Assembly: GCA_963556255.1 (NCBI GenBank)
Contig: OY744604.1
Span: 27,582,599 to 27,646,598, forward strand
DNA length: 64,000 nucleotides
Reading direction: 5' to 3'
Source of the DNA: Allolobophora icterica
Taxonomy: Eukaryota > Annelida > Clitellata > Crassiclitellata > Lumbricidae
The notes beneath the pieces were generated by a model that had not been told where the DNA came from, did not search any database, and saw only the letters and a list, made by a program, of their open reading frames with translations. The stretch's first letter is position 1. Every line of letters starts with the position of its first letter. Position numbers and translations under genes: made by a program. Positions 1 through 13,800 of this stretch are shown one piece after another.

Positions 1-379
1 TCTCCTTATCGTATTTGGGAAACACTCTGATGCAACGCTTTGGCGACAAGGAGTACCACATCGAAACCATAAACCACCCACTTCCCACGAACTCCTCGAA
101 ACAGGTCGTGCAAACCATCGTTAATCGGAAAAGGAGTGAATTTTATTACTCCTTCTGTGTGTCTTTCGGATTGGCCTTCCTGTTCCCCACTTTCCTCGTC
201 TTTCTGATCAAAGAACGAATGTTGGGAGCCAAGCACAGTCAACTCGTGAGCGGAATCAGACTGCATATTTTTTGGCTGGCTACATTTATTTGGGATTACG
301 TCAACTACCTCGTTCCGTGTATCTTGATCATCGTCGTTATCCTGAGTTTTCAAACCGAGGGTTACTCGGAAAATGTTTG
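1..379 (+). CDS. ABCA3: ABCA copy A exon: TMD2 membrane segments (5' end off window)
   Basis: Open from position 3 in the frame [13 protein letters not shown]. It encodes two hydrophobic stretches (around [19 protein letters not shown] and [19 protein letters not shown]), as in the second transmembrane domain of ABCA proteins. The donor is taken as gtaggt at 380. It leaves a split Trp codon that is completed by the first base of the exon at 1408, and the paralogue has the same arrangement at 36812. It aligns closely with the 3' part of the copy B exon 36812-37694. Confidence 0.85.
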
Positions 380-3300
380 GTAGGTATACCGTGTTTAGAC
401 ATTATCATCCAAATCTCATTCGTAGTGTTCATAATGCGACTATCAAGGGGATAACAAAACTAGAAAAAGAAGGACGTGGAAGAGCCAGAGGCACAGAAAA
501 AGAGCAGAAAGAAGAAGAATCAGGAGAAATTGAAGTTTGTTAAGGACGAGAAGGAACTTGATGAGCAGCTAATTTTTGTTAAAGGAGAAAAATAGCAAAA
601 ACAAATGAGAATGATAAGAGAATGAGTAGAAGAATACAGAGAAGAAAAAAGTGAAAAATTATGAAAGTGAAACGAATTGTGAATGTTATTGGGAGCGAGT
701 AAGAATGAGACAATGGGAAGGATGAGAAAATTAAGAACAAATAGAAAACACGCAGAGATAAAGACGGAGAAAGTGACGAGAGGGAAGGGGCCGTCCATAT
801 ATTACGTACGCAAAAATTCGGGAAAATTGGACCCCCTCCCCCCCCCTGTACGCAAGCGTACTTTCTTCCGCACCCCCCCCCCTGCGTACGTACGCTTGAC
901 GCACACCCCCCCCCCCGAGAAGACCAGCCGCAGAAAGTGTCTCTCTGCACTTTAGGCCAGATTGAAGGATGAGTGAGGGCCAATATAGACAAATTATAGG
1001 TGTCTCGTTCACAGCACAGAATAACTTCACATGGCTTTTATATCATGTAATAAAATGCCATCGGACGACTATAGGACAATACAGAGTTATAAATAGGCTA
1101 ATGTGGACGTCATAATTCGAAATTTATTTTGCGTACGTACACATTTCGGCCACCCCCCTCCCCCCCCCCCCGTACGCACCCGTACGCAAAATCGCCAAAA
1201 TCTGACCCCCCTCCCCCCCCTCTTTGCGTACGTAATATATGGACGGCCCCGAAGAGATTAGTTTTTAGCACAGATATCTTGAATTTCCTTTCTCTTCCGG
1301 TAAGCTTTGACCCTCATGCTTCTACCTTGATGGATTATACAGTGAAAGGTTTTCGCAAAATCTGTGAGCTTTGACAATGGTTATTTTATGCAGATGTATA
1401 TTTTCAGGATAATCTTTATTGGTTTAATGCTATACGGTTTTTCCATGTTGCCCTTTACCTACGTAATGTCGAACATTATCGAAGAAGCGTCAGTCGGATT
1501 CGTTTGGCTTTTCGTCATCTACATGGTAACAGGTAAGGAGTTACATTATATCCATCATGGTTTCCCTACTCTTTTTGAACTTAAGTCACAGCAAATCCGT
1601 TATGCTTCGCCAAGCGTTCCAAGACAAATGATTTTAAATATCGCTTAAATATAGCTTCGATATCATTTACCTTCAATTAAATATTCTGCAATGGATAAGC
1701 AATAAGCAAAAGGACGTACCTCGAAAATATTTCTTGAAAAAATCGCAGTAATTCAAAATCAAATACTTCGCTAAGATTTACAGTAGGCCTATTTGAGCTG
1801 TAGCGGTGTAGGCGGGTCCAAAATAAACTTAAGCAGTATATAACCGTTAACGGTGTTCTAATCTGACCGAAACATTGTTATTTCAACGACGGTTATGCAG
1901 CCGACAAGAGATTTAGATCTGCAACGTTGTTTCATAGATCACAAAATCTGTGTAGAGTCTACATTCTGCTTCTGGTCATTTTGAAGGAATATTTACGACC
2001 ATCAGTTTTGTCCAAATGCAAATGCAATCGCCCAAAGGTACTTCGCAAAGTGCGGAATGGGTATACTACGTCTTGTTTCCCTGTTACTGCTTCATGGCGG
2101 TTCTTCAGAACATCTACAACAACTACAACCAACATAAAGACTGCAACCAAATGGCCAAAGAAGTGAAACTGGCCGGTTTCTGCGTAACTTTGGAACAGCG
2201 TGGTCAGTCCAGTCCTTGTTGTCCAGGTTTAATATATATATATATATTAGGGTGGTCCTTAGCTCCATGTAAAAAATTTGTTGGGGGAATTTTAAACGAG
2301 GCACCCTCCAAACTTTTAGTTTTAGGTACAAAAATAATAATACTGAAAAGTTTGTGGAGATTTTATGAGTTTTAGAGGTTGCTACCGGACATAACATAAT
2401 TATATCAAATATATTGTAAAAACGCACACAATACATAGAATATTGTATAGGCCTACTATTCTTATGCACAAATTCAAAACAAATTCTGGTGGGCAGTGGT
2501 GGACGGTAGTATTTACTATTTGGGTCAAGACACACAAGTGAACATTAAAATGTTTAGTTCCAGTTACTACTTAATGTATTAATGAATCAGTGGCTTTGTT
2601 CCTGTCTGGATATCTGTGACGATATTCCAGAAACTGCTTGTGATCCTCGTTATTTGTTTGAAGCTTGTTATACTCGTCCATGAGTGCCACTCCACGCTCT
2701 GCTATGTATTTCACATCTCTTACTGAGGTGGCAGTGGTCTTGGCTAACTTGTAGTTCTCATCGTTTGGCCAAGTATCAACATCTTGTTGGATGAAACTTG
2801 CTGGAATGCATGTAATGCTGAAGAATCTTCTAGTGTTTTCCGTGATAAAATTTTCCAGTTGCTTCCAGCTGATCAGAGGTTACCTGGTATTCTCTTTAGT
2901 GGATGTTCGATGCCAGTTTTGTCCAGAGGAGCAGCCATATGGCGCTTGATAAATCAATGGAGACCCCATCATCAAAGAACGCAAAAGTCTCCGATTCCTC
3001 CAACAGATACCGGAAGTGACCCGGAAATGTCTTCATTGCAACCTCTCCATCCGCACAATTTTTCTCCTTGTTTATCAATCTGTCAATGTCCTTCAAGAGC
3101 TCCAAGGTCTATTCGAGGAGCCAATGGTGCATATGATGCTTGAAACAAGACTTTGACATATGGCATTACTGTGAACAAGCAGATGTCAGCTATCCCCTTT
3201 TCTTCTCTTCTTGTCAACTTGAACTGTCTCTTGAACATCCAGATCTTAAGACTATTAATACTCTTGGCCATCCACTTTGTTCTATGCAGCCCAGCTGGTG

Positions 3301-4112
3301 CTCTGAATGATGTGCCCCTGGAATAATCGCCGCCGAAGAAAGTGATGGTCAGCTCCAAAAGTTTGACAGGAAATTGCTTCTTGTAAAAACTCATCGGATG
3401 TCACTGTGTTCTATTTTGATCGGTCTATAAGTCGCCAGTTTCTCTGGAATCTCTGATAATCATTATGTCTGGACCTTGGGATGGACCAAGAGAAAGCATG
3501 ACCACTGCCTCCAACATTATTTTTAGTATGTGATGGCGACATGCACGCCACAACTTATCCTTGTCCAGCCTATGCTCCAACACAATGATATAACTATAAT
3601 TTGATTAATAACTACTTACTGCTGGCTTACTTATTGACATCTTTTCCATAATGCATTTGGCAACCATTTTGTTTCATATTGGGTTTCTTAAAAAGTATAC
3701 TGCTTACTTTGTTAGTCAAAGAAAAACACTAAAAGACCACTGAGTTTGAAAAAATAAATAATTTATTTCTACGTTTGTTTATCAAATAAATAAATAAATA
3801 AATAAATAAACATGAGTACTATTAGGGTATACTAATTGCTATAAGTCATTTAGTGTTCAATCATGAATTTCACACACAACTGGATGTCACTTTGCAATTT
3901 TCTCACCTGCTAACATCAGTCCAATTAAGAAAATTGCAATGGCTAGTCTAAATGAATTCCTCGTGGCATAGGCTTAAACTTTAGCATCTGGTAGCAACCT
4001 CTAAATATTGTCAGATCCTCTTCAAATTTTTTCTGAATTTTTTCTTCATCAGTAGAAACAAAAGCACAGGGTGCCTCATTGTGAAATCAGACTTTCAAAA
4101 ATAAGGACCACC

Positions 4113-4163
<51 letters not shown>

Positions 4164-7100
4164 GTTTATTGATAGAGACAAAACTAGTTGTCACACCGCA
4201 ACGAGGTACATCTAATAGGGACAATGTCTGAGAAATAACATGTCAATTCCTCTGGCATATTGAACTCTAGATATAAAGTTTTTATCATCTTTGTCAGGAA
4301 GCTCGATATGGTTGAAGGTTATAACGTCTCTTGGCGAAGGTTTGAACAGCATCGCAGGACATGGAATTCGTAGCACACAACCCCTCGTAACAGGGCCACG
4401 TCAGCTTCTGCGGCCATTTCCTCAAGGCTCGACGCTGACACAAGCAGAAACTCCAGTCGCTGCACCCGGCGCCGCATGCGCTTCAGTTTGTCCCTGCCCT
4501 CCTTAATTGCAAAAGCACCCAGCAGGGACGGCTTACACGAGAGGGGCCACCGCCGTGGATCCAGCGACCACGTGCAATGCGTCAGGTGGAGGGCCATGAG
4601 ACCTTAGCACTCTCAGAGCATAATAGTGACCTGGAAACTTTAGAAATTCCGCGTTCGCGTCGTCACGTAAATTAAACAGGAAATAGAAATACTGAAGAAT
4701 GGCCGCACAATCCAAAATTTGAATGTATAAATATAATGAAAACGGCATTGGTGTGTTCTTGCAACAAACTGTACAAAATTTAGAGCTATGTAGATTATAA
4801 AGTTGTTTTGCAACTCGCTAGGTCAAGCAACCCAGAATAATGATTACTGTACAATTCAAACTGAAATTTTGTTTAAGTTATAGTCTACACTCTATGGTAT
4901 TAAAAACATGCCAGAGTACATTCTGGAAGTGAGTACACGCTCTCCAGAGGTGAGTATACTAAAATTACTTTGTGATGTGAGTATACGGTCTCTAGAGGTC
5001 AGTACGCAGTGTATATCCGCGTATACCCTCGTCAATAGCCCGGATCGTAACGTCGAGAATTTTCATTAACGTCACCATCTCAACGTCCAAAATGAGCCCT
5101 GAAGGCTCGGGAATTACCCGTCGCGCAACAATTGTCGTCAGCATATTTTCCGTCCTGTCTGCAGAAAGGATCGCACGGAGATCGGAAGCATCGATCATAT
5201 AGGACGCAGAGCCGACCCCCGAGCCCCGTATCACGCTCGTATAATATTACTGATCGCATGGAAGAAGTGCAAACCGTAAACTTAGTGGCGTGCTGCGAAA
5301 AATTTTACTTCCCAATTGTAGGCTTATGTATTGTCGTGGATACCAGTCTGTGAAAGTTTTTGGACAAGGGTGGAATGCTTGACGGAGTCAAATGCTTTTG
5401 GGAAATCGAGTGAAACCAGAGTGACGTATGAATTGTTTTTGAGGATGACGGTTGTATGATGCAGAATGGGGACGAGCGCCGTCGTCGTTGAGCCGGTCGA
5501 TCGAAAGGTGTATTTCTCAGCCAACTGCAGTAACATTGGCCTTTTCGTGAATTCCCGATACAGGCAGATTTGATTTCTCTTGCGACCATTCGCGATAACA
5601 CTGGTAGTATAAAGTCTACTGGAGAAGACGGCGAGTTAACCTTTGGTGCTCTGAGTATTGTTACAGCCTTCCATTGAGCCGGGACGTGTGTTTAAGAGCT
5701 GTGCTAGGACGTCCGCGAAGACCAGGGACGCCAGCCGTATGTACAACGCAAGAACTCCGTCCGCTCCCTCGACGGGGTAGTGCAGATGGTCTAGAAGGTG
5801 GAAGATTTTTTACTAACTGTGAACTGTTGGCCCGGATGCATCGTTAGTCGTCGGAGAGGTGGCTCATACTGGCCATCACTTGAGATCTCTGTATAGTGCC
5901 CGTTTAGTTCCTCGGTAGTTAATGTATTCTAGGACTGTGCGCGCGACCTGCCATTGATGACCTCATTCACACTGCGCCACAGCTTCTAGGAACAACGTTT
6001 GGGGTCACTACATCGCAAATAGACTTTAGTGGCCTTCTCGGTTAGTTTTCTCACCCTTGTAGCAGAGGTCGAGGACTCCTATATTGGCTCGGCCCTCAAA
6101 ATCCGATTCTTTTTGCGAAGGAGGAATTTCTAGCCAGGTTGAGCTGGGACCGGCCGAGGTTTTGGTTATTGAGTGAAAGGGGTAGACCTCGTAGGATTTA
6201 ACCAAAGGCCTCTGCGTCTCACCAAGGCTAAGGGCACCAGCATGTCCGCATCCGGGAGGAGACGCAAGAGGGTCGCGTGTTGTGCACTGCAATTGCCTTC
6301 CGAAATTGACCCTCACCGAGTTCTTGTTTTGTGCGACGACAGCCCTACATCCCGTCGCAACACTGGCCTCGTGGTTTTGATAGCTGACGTGACTACTTTA
6401 TCTTCACCTGTTCGCAGCACCGTTCTGAGATCAACAGTCGATCCAAAGTGTTCTCCCTCCTTGTCGGCAGCGGCGTAGCTAGGATATTTTCCAAATACAT
6501 CAAATGGCCATTTAAATTTTAGTGAAGTTAAATATGAAAAATTCAGATAGTATATGGTGACCCTTAATTAATGCTCAATGGGGCGCCAAAATCATACATG
6601 AGAACTGGTGAGGATATAACTAGATTGGGGGGATTAATGTCATAAATTTATTTGTGATAAATTAGTTAAAATCGCATTAAAATTTAGAGTAAAATTTTTT
6701 AATCCTCATTTTGGCACCCCTTTCCTTTGGCGCTCGAGGACATATGTATCCCCTACACCCTCTAGCTACGCCTCTGCTTGTCGGTGCATGGATCATTGGA
6801 AAGAGACCTTGTTCGAACGTGGTTGAGCTGGGAGTGCTTCTGAGTAGGCAATCTTGAAGGGGCGCTATATAAAACTACTGTAATAATAATAGTAATAATA
6901 ATAATAAAAATAATGATAATAATGTATGTATTGTAGCGGATTTGGGCCCTGCATAAAATTTAATGAAAATGAGCCTAATTGAACCTAAAGGGGTCCCAGG
7001 GAGGTCCACACGGGGTCCTAGGTACCTCATGGAGGTCATGAGCGGGGCCTAAGGGTTCTGGCGCGAATCCAGGTACCTCACAGAGATCATGGGGGAGCTT

Positions 7101-7755
7101 AAGAGGGCTCCCAGGATAGAGGCATAGGGATCCCAGGTACCTCACAGAGGTCATGGGCGGGGCCAAAGGGTCTTGGCGCGAACCGAGGTATCCCACGGAG
7201 ATCCATGGGCGGGGCTTAAGGGTTCCATGTAAAGAGACATAGGGATCCGAGGTACCTCACTGAGGTCCATGGGCGGAGCAACCCGAGAGGAGGGGTTGGA
7301 GTAGGGGTTGCGAAGGGGGTTGTTGGCGCCACTTACCCATATAAAAGGGGGCTTGCGCAGGGCTCTGCGCGTTCTGTAGGGGTTTTGTTCTCCGGTTTGG
7401 TAGTGCAGTTTTGTGAGTTGATTATTGCGTTGTCGGTAGTTCTATAGTTTTGTTCGTTCATTTTGTCCGGAGTATTGCGTGCTTTGGGCTTGCGAGTATT
7501 GTGTGCGTTGAGTGTGATCGTAATTGAGGCTGTTTTAAATCTTTTGAATCGATCTGGAATATATTTTGTCTGGCGAGAGCCTAAAGGAAATTCAGTTCAT
7601 TTGGATAATAAAAGAAAAGTGTTTCACAAATTACTCGTCTGATCACATGTGTTCAAGAAGTCGGTCCGTCAGACTTGCCTAAGCCCTTCGACAAAAATCG
7701 GAGGCCTTATCCACGCGTAGCAGCAGTAGGAATACCATCACCACTGCCGCGTCTG

Positions 7756-7835
<80 letters not shown>

Positions 7836-10800
7836 CAGACTAAGATTTTCGCCACAGTATTATACATGCATTTATGTATGTATACTGCATAGTGTATGAC
7901 TGTATGCATATAGATTTGTATGTATGCAATAATCAGGTTATTTGACATACCCGGTTATTGTCTCTTACTTAGGCTACACTACAATTCACTGATTTTGCGT
8001 TATTTCTTCCTCACTGTAATGTAGCTATGATGACTTACCTTCTTATTATATAAACTGTATTTCGCCATAACCTGGCAGCAGAATATACACGCCTAAGAAT
8101 TGACACGATTAATTTGTACTGTGTGCTATTCACCATTTGGTGCAAGAATAAGGTATGTCGACTAACAGCAGACGATTTTGCTTCATACTGGTCAATAACC
8201 AGGTGTGAAGCAAAATGTCGTGAAAAAAACATTAATGTTATCTTTTGTACTGCATTATGTAACAATTTCGTGAAAGACAGTAATAAATCACATGGTGCTT
8301 CAAACAGCTTGTCGATATCTCGTAAAATGGCTTAGATGCAACAGTTTGAAGTGTCAAATCTTTGAAGCCATTTTCCCAAAACTAAAAAAATTCGACATGC
8401 GTTTGTGGTTTCCCGTCTGGACTACTGTAGCGCCCTTTACGCTGGCCTCCCAGCTGCCCGCCTTGGGTGTTTGGACCGGGTTTTGCGTGCAGCCGCACGT
8501 CTTATTGGTCGCATCCCCAGATTTGGCCAGGTTTCTCTTTATATGCGGGATGTTCTGCACTGGCTCCCTTTCCCGCTGCGGATCGCCCATAGGGTCTCTT
8601 CACTGGTTAGGCGTTGTCTAGAGGGACTTGCTCCCCCATACCTGCGGGAGTTGTGTCGCTCCACCTCGGGGGTCTTGCGGAGATCTGCTCTTCGCTCGGC
8701 TGACCAGGCCGAGCTATTGGTCCCCCGCACGCGGACAGCCATTATGCAGCGACGTTCTTTTTCGGTCGCTGGACCTGCAACCTGGAATGGCCTTCCTGTT
8801 GCACTTCGCCTGGTCCCTATGACTCACTCTACCTTGTTTCTTGCAAACTTAAAAACTACTCTCTTTAGCCGTGGTTGGACTAGGAGCGCTCCTGAGTAGA
8901 TAACCTTGAAGGGGCGCTATATAAAAGCTCATTAATAATAATGATAATATTGCTGCGGGCCCTTCAATTATCTGCCATCAAATTTTGTGTGGAAATTTAC
9001 CTAGTCGGGTAGCCCTGCCTAGCGGGACTCTGTCCCTTTAGGTTCGCCCATTGCCTTCGGTGACAATTGTAAATTCTTAAATGCTCATTGTAAACTAACC
9101 ATTCAAAATTATCTGAATCGGAAACAATGTTACTTAATTACTGAACTTACCCTCTGATTAATTATTTTTACTTAAAAAACTGCTGTATTTCGCCTTAAAT
9201 CGCATAGATTCAAACGATTTGTTAACTGATTGTCATGGAAAGCAATAAAGATAAATTGATTGATTGATTGATTGATTGATTGATGTATTTTGTTTGTTTA
9301 CATGTACGCATATATGCATTTGTGCATGTATGACATGTATAAAACAATACCTCCTGATATCCGTCTCTCCTCGAATATATTTCTATTTAAAACTCACTTA
9401 AAATCGTTCCTATTGAACACCGTCTGTAACGATACATAAGCATTGGATATAAAGGATGACCTGAAGACTCTTTGGGGCACACGTCGGCGTGTGGGCCACC
9501 TCTTACTTTTACACTTTTACATTCTTTCTCTTTCTTCTGTTTATCCCATAACTCTTTCTTTCTTCAGCCACCGATCTAGAGATCCATGTTAATTAAGATT
9601 AGTTAAGTAGCTTAGTTATTACTGTTTCTTTTTTTTTCCATTTTTTGGGTTTGTTTTTTCCTTCAACGAAGGTATATTATCGGTGTGCCTCGTATTTGTT
9701 TGGTGAGCGCTAACCGGCGCTATATTTGTAACTATTTCTATATAGAAGGTGCAACCGAGACCTCCCTTTGACGACAGTCCTACAAGCAAAGTTCATTTAC
9801 CAAGTAGGTGTCCCGACCTAGCGGGAAAACTCTTCCCTTTAGGGTCACCTTTTGCCTCCAGTGACGTGAATAACTAACAATTCTTGTTTACAAGTTCAGT
9901 GTGTCAACGTTTTGGATGCAATGAAAGATTTGATTTGATTTGATTTGATATATGTCTACGTGCATATGTATGCAGATATGCCGAAAGAGTTTCCGAATAG
10001 AAAATTCGGAGGAGCGCTTACACATCTACTGAATAAATTAACGATAAACTTATTTATTTAAAAGCCTTTCCACAGCGAACTCCTCTTGCGCAACATTTCT
10101 TTGTCTGAAAGACAATGCCTGTTAGTGTTCTGTATCTGTAGATTGTAACTGTTTATGTTCTTGTTTCCATGTACAAACAACCATTGTACTTTCATATATA
10201 CGAACTCTTTTCGCATTTCAAGGCAACTGCGGCGAAAACTGAAATGGTTGACAACTACCTGTCGTGGACGTTGCCTGGGGTTGGGCGACCATTTGTCTTT
10301 ATGGTCGTTCAAGGCATCGTTTTCTTCTTCATTCTCTGCATCATCGAAACCGACTTTGTTGGACGTCTACTGAAGGTGATGACCCCGAATCGAGTTAGAC
10401 AAGCCACGCTCACCGAGATGGACACTGATGAACATGGAAAGACCAGTGAAGACTCGGATGTAGCAAATGAGAGACAGCGCATCCGGTCGACTCCGATACA
10501 GGAACTCGTCAAGACCGAATCAGTCGTCATCCAGGATCTGACGAAGCTCTATGGAAACTTTTTGGCCGTTAACCAGTTGAGTATCGGAGTCTCTCAGAAG
10601 CAATGCTTTGGTCTCCTCGGCGTCAACGGAGCCGGAAAGACGACCACCTTCAAGATGCTGACCGGAGAAATCCGGCCATCCTTCGGAAGCTCCTATATTG
10701 CCGGGATAAGCGTCCAATACGACGTTGCAGAGGTGCGTCAGAAGATTGGTTACTGTGCACAGTTTGACTCCATCATCGACCAGATGACTGTTCAAGAGAC

Positions 10801-13800
10801 TCTCTGGATGTACGCATGCGCGCACGGAATTCCGGCTGAGGTCCGACAAGAGGTCATCGACCGACTCATTGAACGTCTGACGCTCAGGCAATACACTAAC
10901 AAACGAGCGGGAAATCTCAGGTGATTGCCATTATAAAACCTGCGCCAATGGGAACTGTGATCTGTGTTCAAATTTAAATATGTGATAAGAAGTGAAGAAA
11001 TTTAGAAATAATTAGTCTCCTCCTGTGCATCCATGTACCGTTTGTAAAAGGTGAAGGCACAGTTCTCGATACGCTCCCGATCTTTAACCTTTGCCTTACC
11101 TGACCTTTTGATACCTTACCTTTGCTTTCGTGTTGGTACTCTTTTGCCTTACCTTTCCCTTAGAAGGCTTACCTTATGTTTTAACAATTTAAAATAGCAC
11201 ATCATATCTAAATTACTTGTTCTGTATTGTATAACGTTGTTGGTAGCGGTGGAAACAAGCGTAAGTTATGCGTGGCCGTTGCGTTGATGGGAAATCCAAC
11301 GGTCGTCTTCCTTGATGAACCGACAACGGGCGTCGATCCAGAAGCCAGAAGACACGTCTGGAATACTCTGGCCGCAGCACGAAACGCCGGCACCACCATC
11401 ATACTCACGTCGCACAGGTACATCCCCCCTCTAGTTCTGCTTATGCTCAATGCCCAGATATATCGGATTATTATGGACATATCATATTACAATTTTATTA
11501 ATTCACTAATTAATCAAACCATCGGGCAACCTAATTCATTCGTTCGTTCGTTGGGTTTTTAGTCATTTGCTGAAAATCTCTGTTTTCTGTTTCTGTTTAT
11601 TTCCTGTAACGTAGACTGACAGTTATGCAGTATACGCAGTAAGTTACATTCATAGGGGTTACGAGGCGGAGACCCAACATGAATCCCGCTAATAGGGCCA
11701 CTGACACTGTGAATAATGCACAGAGACTTGAGCGCATGGCAGCTAGTGTAAAAAAGTAGGTACTAGAAACACATCGCTACCCATGAGGTCACTTACGTAA
11801 TAATACATTATGTAGCTTACATCAAACAAATACATCTAAACTAACATATCTTAATTAACAAACCCAATAATGCAAATCGGGAAGATAATGGCGTAATTTA
11901 TTCTTGTAATTGGGCAGAGAAGGTAATTGGCGGATAAATAGGTGTATCGTTTTCCAAAGTGTAGCCCCTGCATTTCTAGTGGATGACAACCGAGTGTTTG
12001 TATGAGCAAAGGGTTGACGATAAAGCTCGGATCCTCTTGTAGAATAGGAGTGAACATCTATACAAGTAAAAAGAGCCCTCTATACACCACAGGTAATGTT
12101 ATGTTCATACCGATACTTAAACTCACCCAGCTGAGTAGTCCTAATTTGTTCAATTTTTAACAACTTGTAATCAAGAAATAGCATATCTTATATGTCAGTA
12201 TGTGAACCATATGGTGTGCCTTCCACGCAGCGGATTGCTCGTTTATTTAGGATAGTGAGTCTTTGAAGGTTAGATTTATAATTCGAGGCCCAAGTTATAT
12301 TACAATAAGTGAGATATGGATAGATCAGAGTGTAGTAGACGGCTTAGCCGAACATGAGGTGGAAGTTTATACGCGGCTCGTTTCAGAATTCCAATATTCT
12401 TAGCTATTTTAGAGGAGATAGCTTGTATGTGAACTTTCCAGGATAAATGCTGGTCTAAAATTACTCCCAAGAATTTGGATGAACTTGTTTGGGTCATTGG
12501 AATATTATCAATATATAAAATATTTGAGTTGGTGTTACAGATTTTCCAATGAGATTTAAATAGGATATAATAAGTCATATCTAGATTGAGGGACAATTTG
12601 TTGGCACGAAACCAATTGGCAATCCGAATAAGTTCATCATTCACTGTTTGATATAGGAAGGTAAGGGATTTATGAGAATAAAAGATGTTAGAGTCGTCGG
12701 CAAAGAGGATAAAGTACATGAGCTAGGGAGGTCGTTAATAAAGATATAGAATAGCAACGGTCCTAAGTTCGATCCTTGGGTATGCACCGTTGAAGTAGAC
12801 CAGCTGTGACCGGTTCTCGAGGTAGTAAGGATGTCTCATAGTAAGGATGTCGATGACATAGACCCACTTGTCGCTTCTCCCTCTATAAACCACTCAAACC
12901 ACTTAAGTTGGATTCCTCTTATACCGTCGTTATTAAGTTTTCTACCGTATCAAAGGCTTTGGCCAAGTCGAAAAAGAGACCAAGGGAATAATCATTATTC
13001 TCTAATGCTTCAGATATTTTATACTGAATGCTCAGTAATGGCATAGACGGGGAGTGACCCGCTTGGAATCCATGTTGAGAAGGATAAATAATTTAAGTTT
13101 TCTTCAAGAAATTTACTTAGTCTTTCATATATTAATTTTTCAAAGATGTTAGCGAAGAATGAAAGAACTGAAATCGGCCTCTAATTACCTACGTCGCTCT
13201 TCTCCCCTCTTTTGAACATTGGGACAATTTTTGCAATTTTTAGAGCATTACTAAATATACCAGTATTGAAAGAACAGTTGACTATCTCGGACAATGGTCT
13301 AGCAATATTTATCATAGAGGGAGAAGCGAAAAGTGGGTCTATGTCATCGACTCCCTTACTGTGAGATAAACGAATAGTGCGACACAGTTTAATGATTTAA
13401 TCCGGAGTTTTTTCTTCGAGACCAAAAGAGTTGTTACCCCAAGGCTTAAATAATCTTCAAATGGGGATATTGGATCAGGTATAAGTTTATTCTGAGACAG
13501 AATTTGGGCAATTTCTGTAAAATAGTTGTTAAATTTATTAGCTATCTCTTCCACTAGTCCAAGTGCAGAACAGATGAAGCTCCAGGTTCTCCTAAGATTA
13601 TTACTACTGTTACAGAACTCCTCAGTGTAATAATTTTTCAGCTCGAATTCGAATAGATTTAAATTTATTTCGGAAAGTGGTAAATTTTTTTGTTAGACTC
13701 GTTCGGATTTTTTAGATATTTTAGGTATAACGCATTTTTTATTTTGCAGAATTTTTAAAGACCTTGAGACATCCACGGATTTTTATACTTAGTCCTTTAT

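Noticed and set aside
2784..3143. 119-codon plus-strand frame
   Set aside because: Antisense to the conserved minus-strand protein traces of the TTAGGGTGG element.
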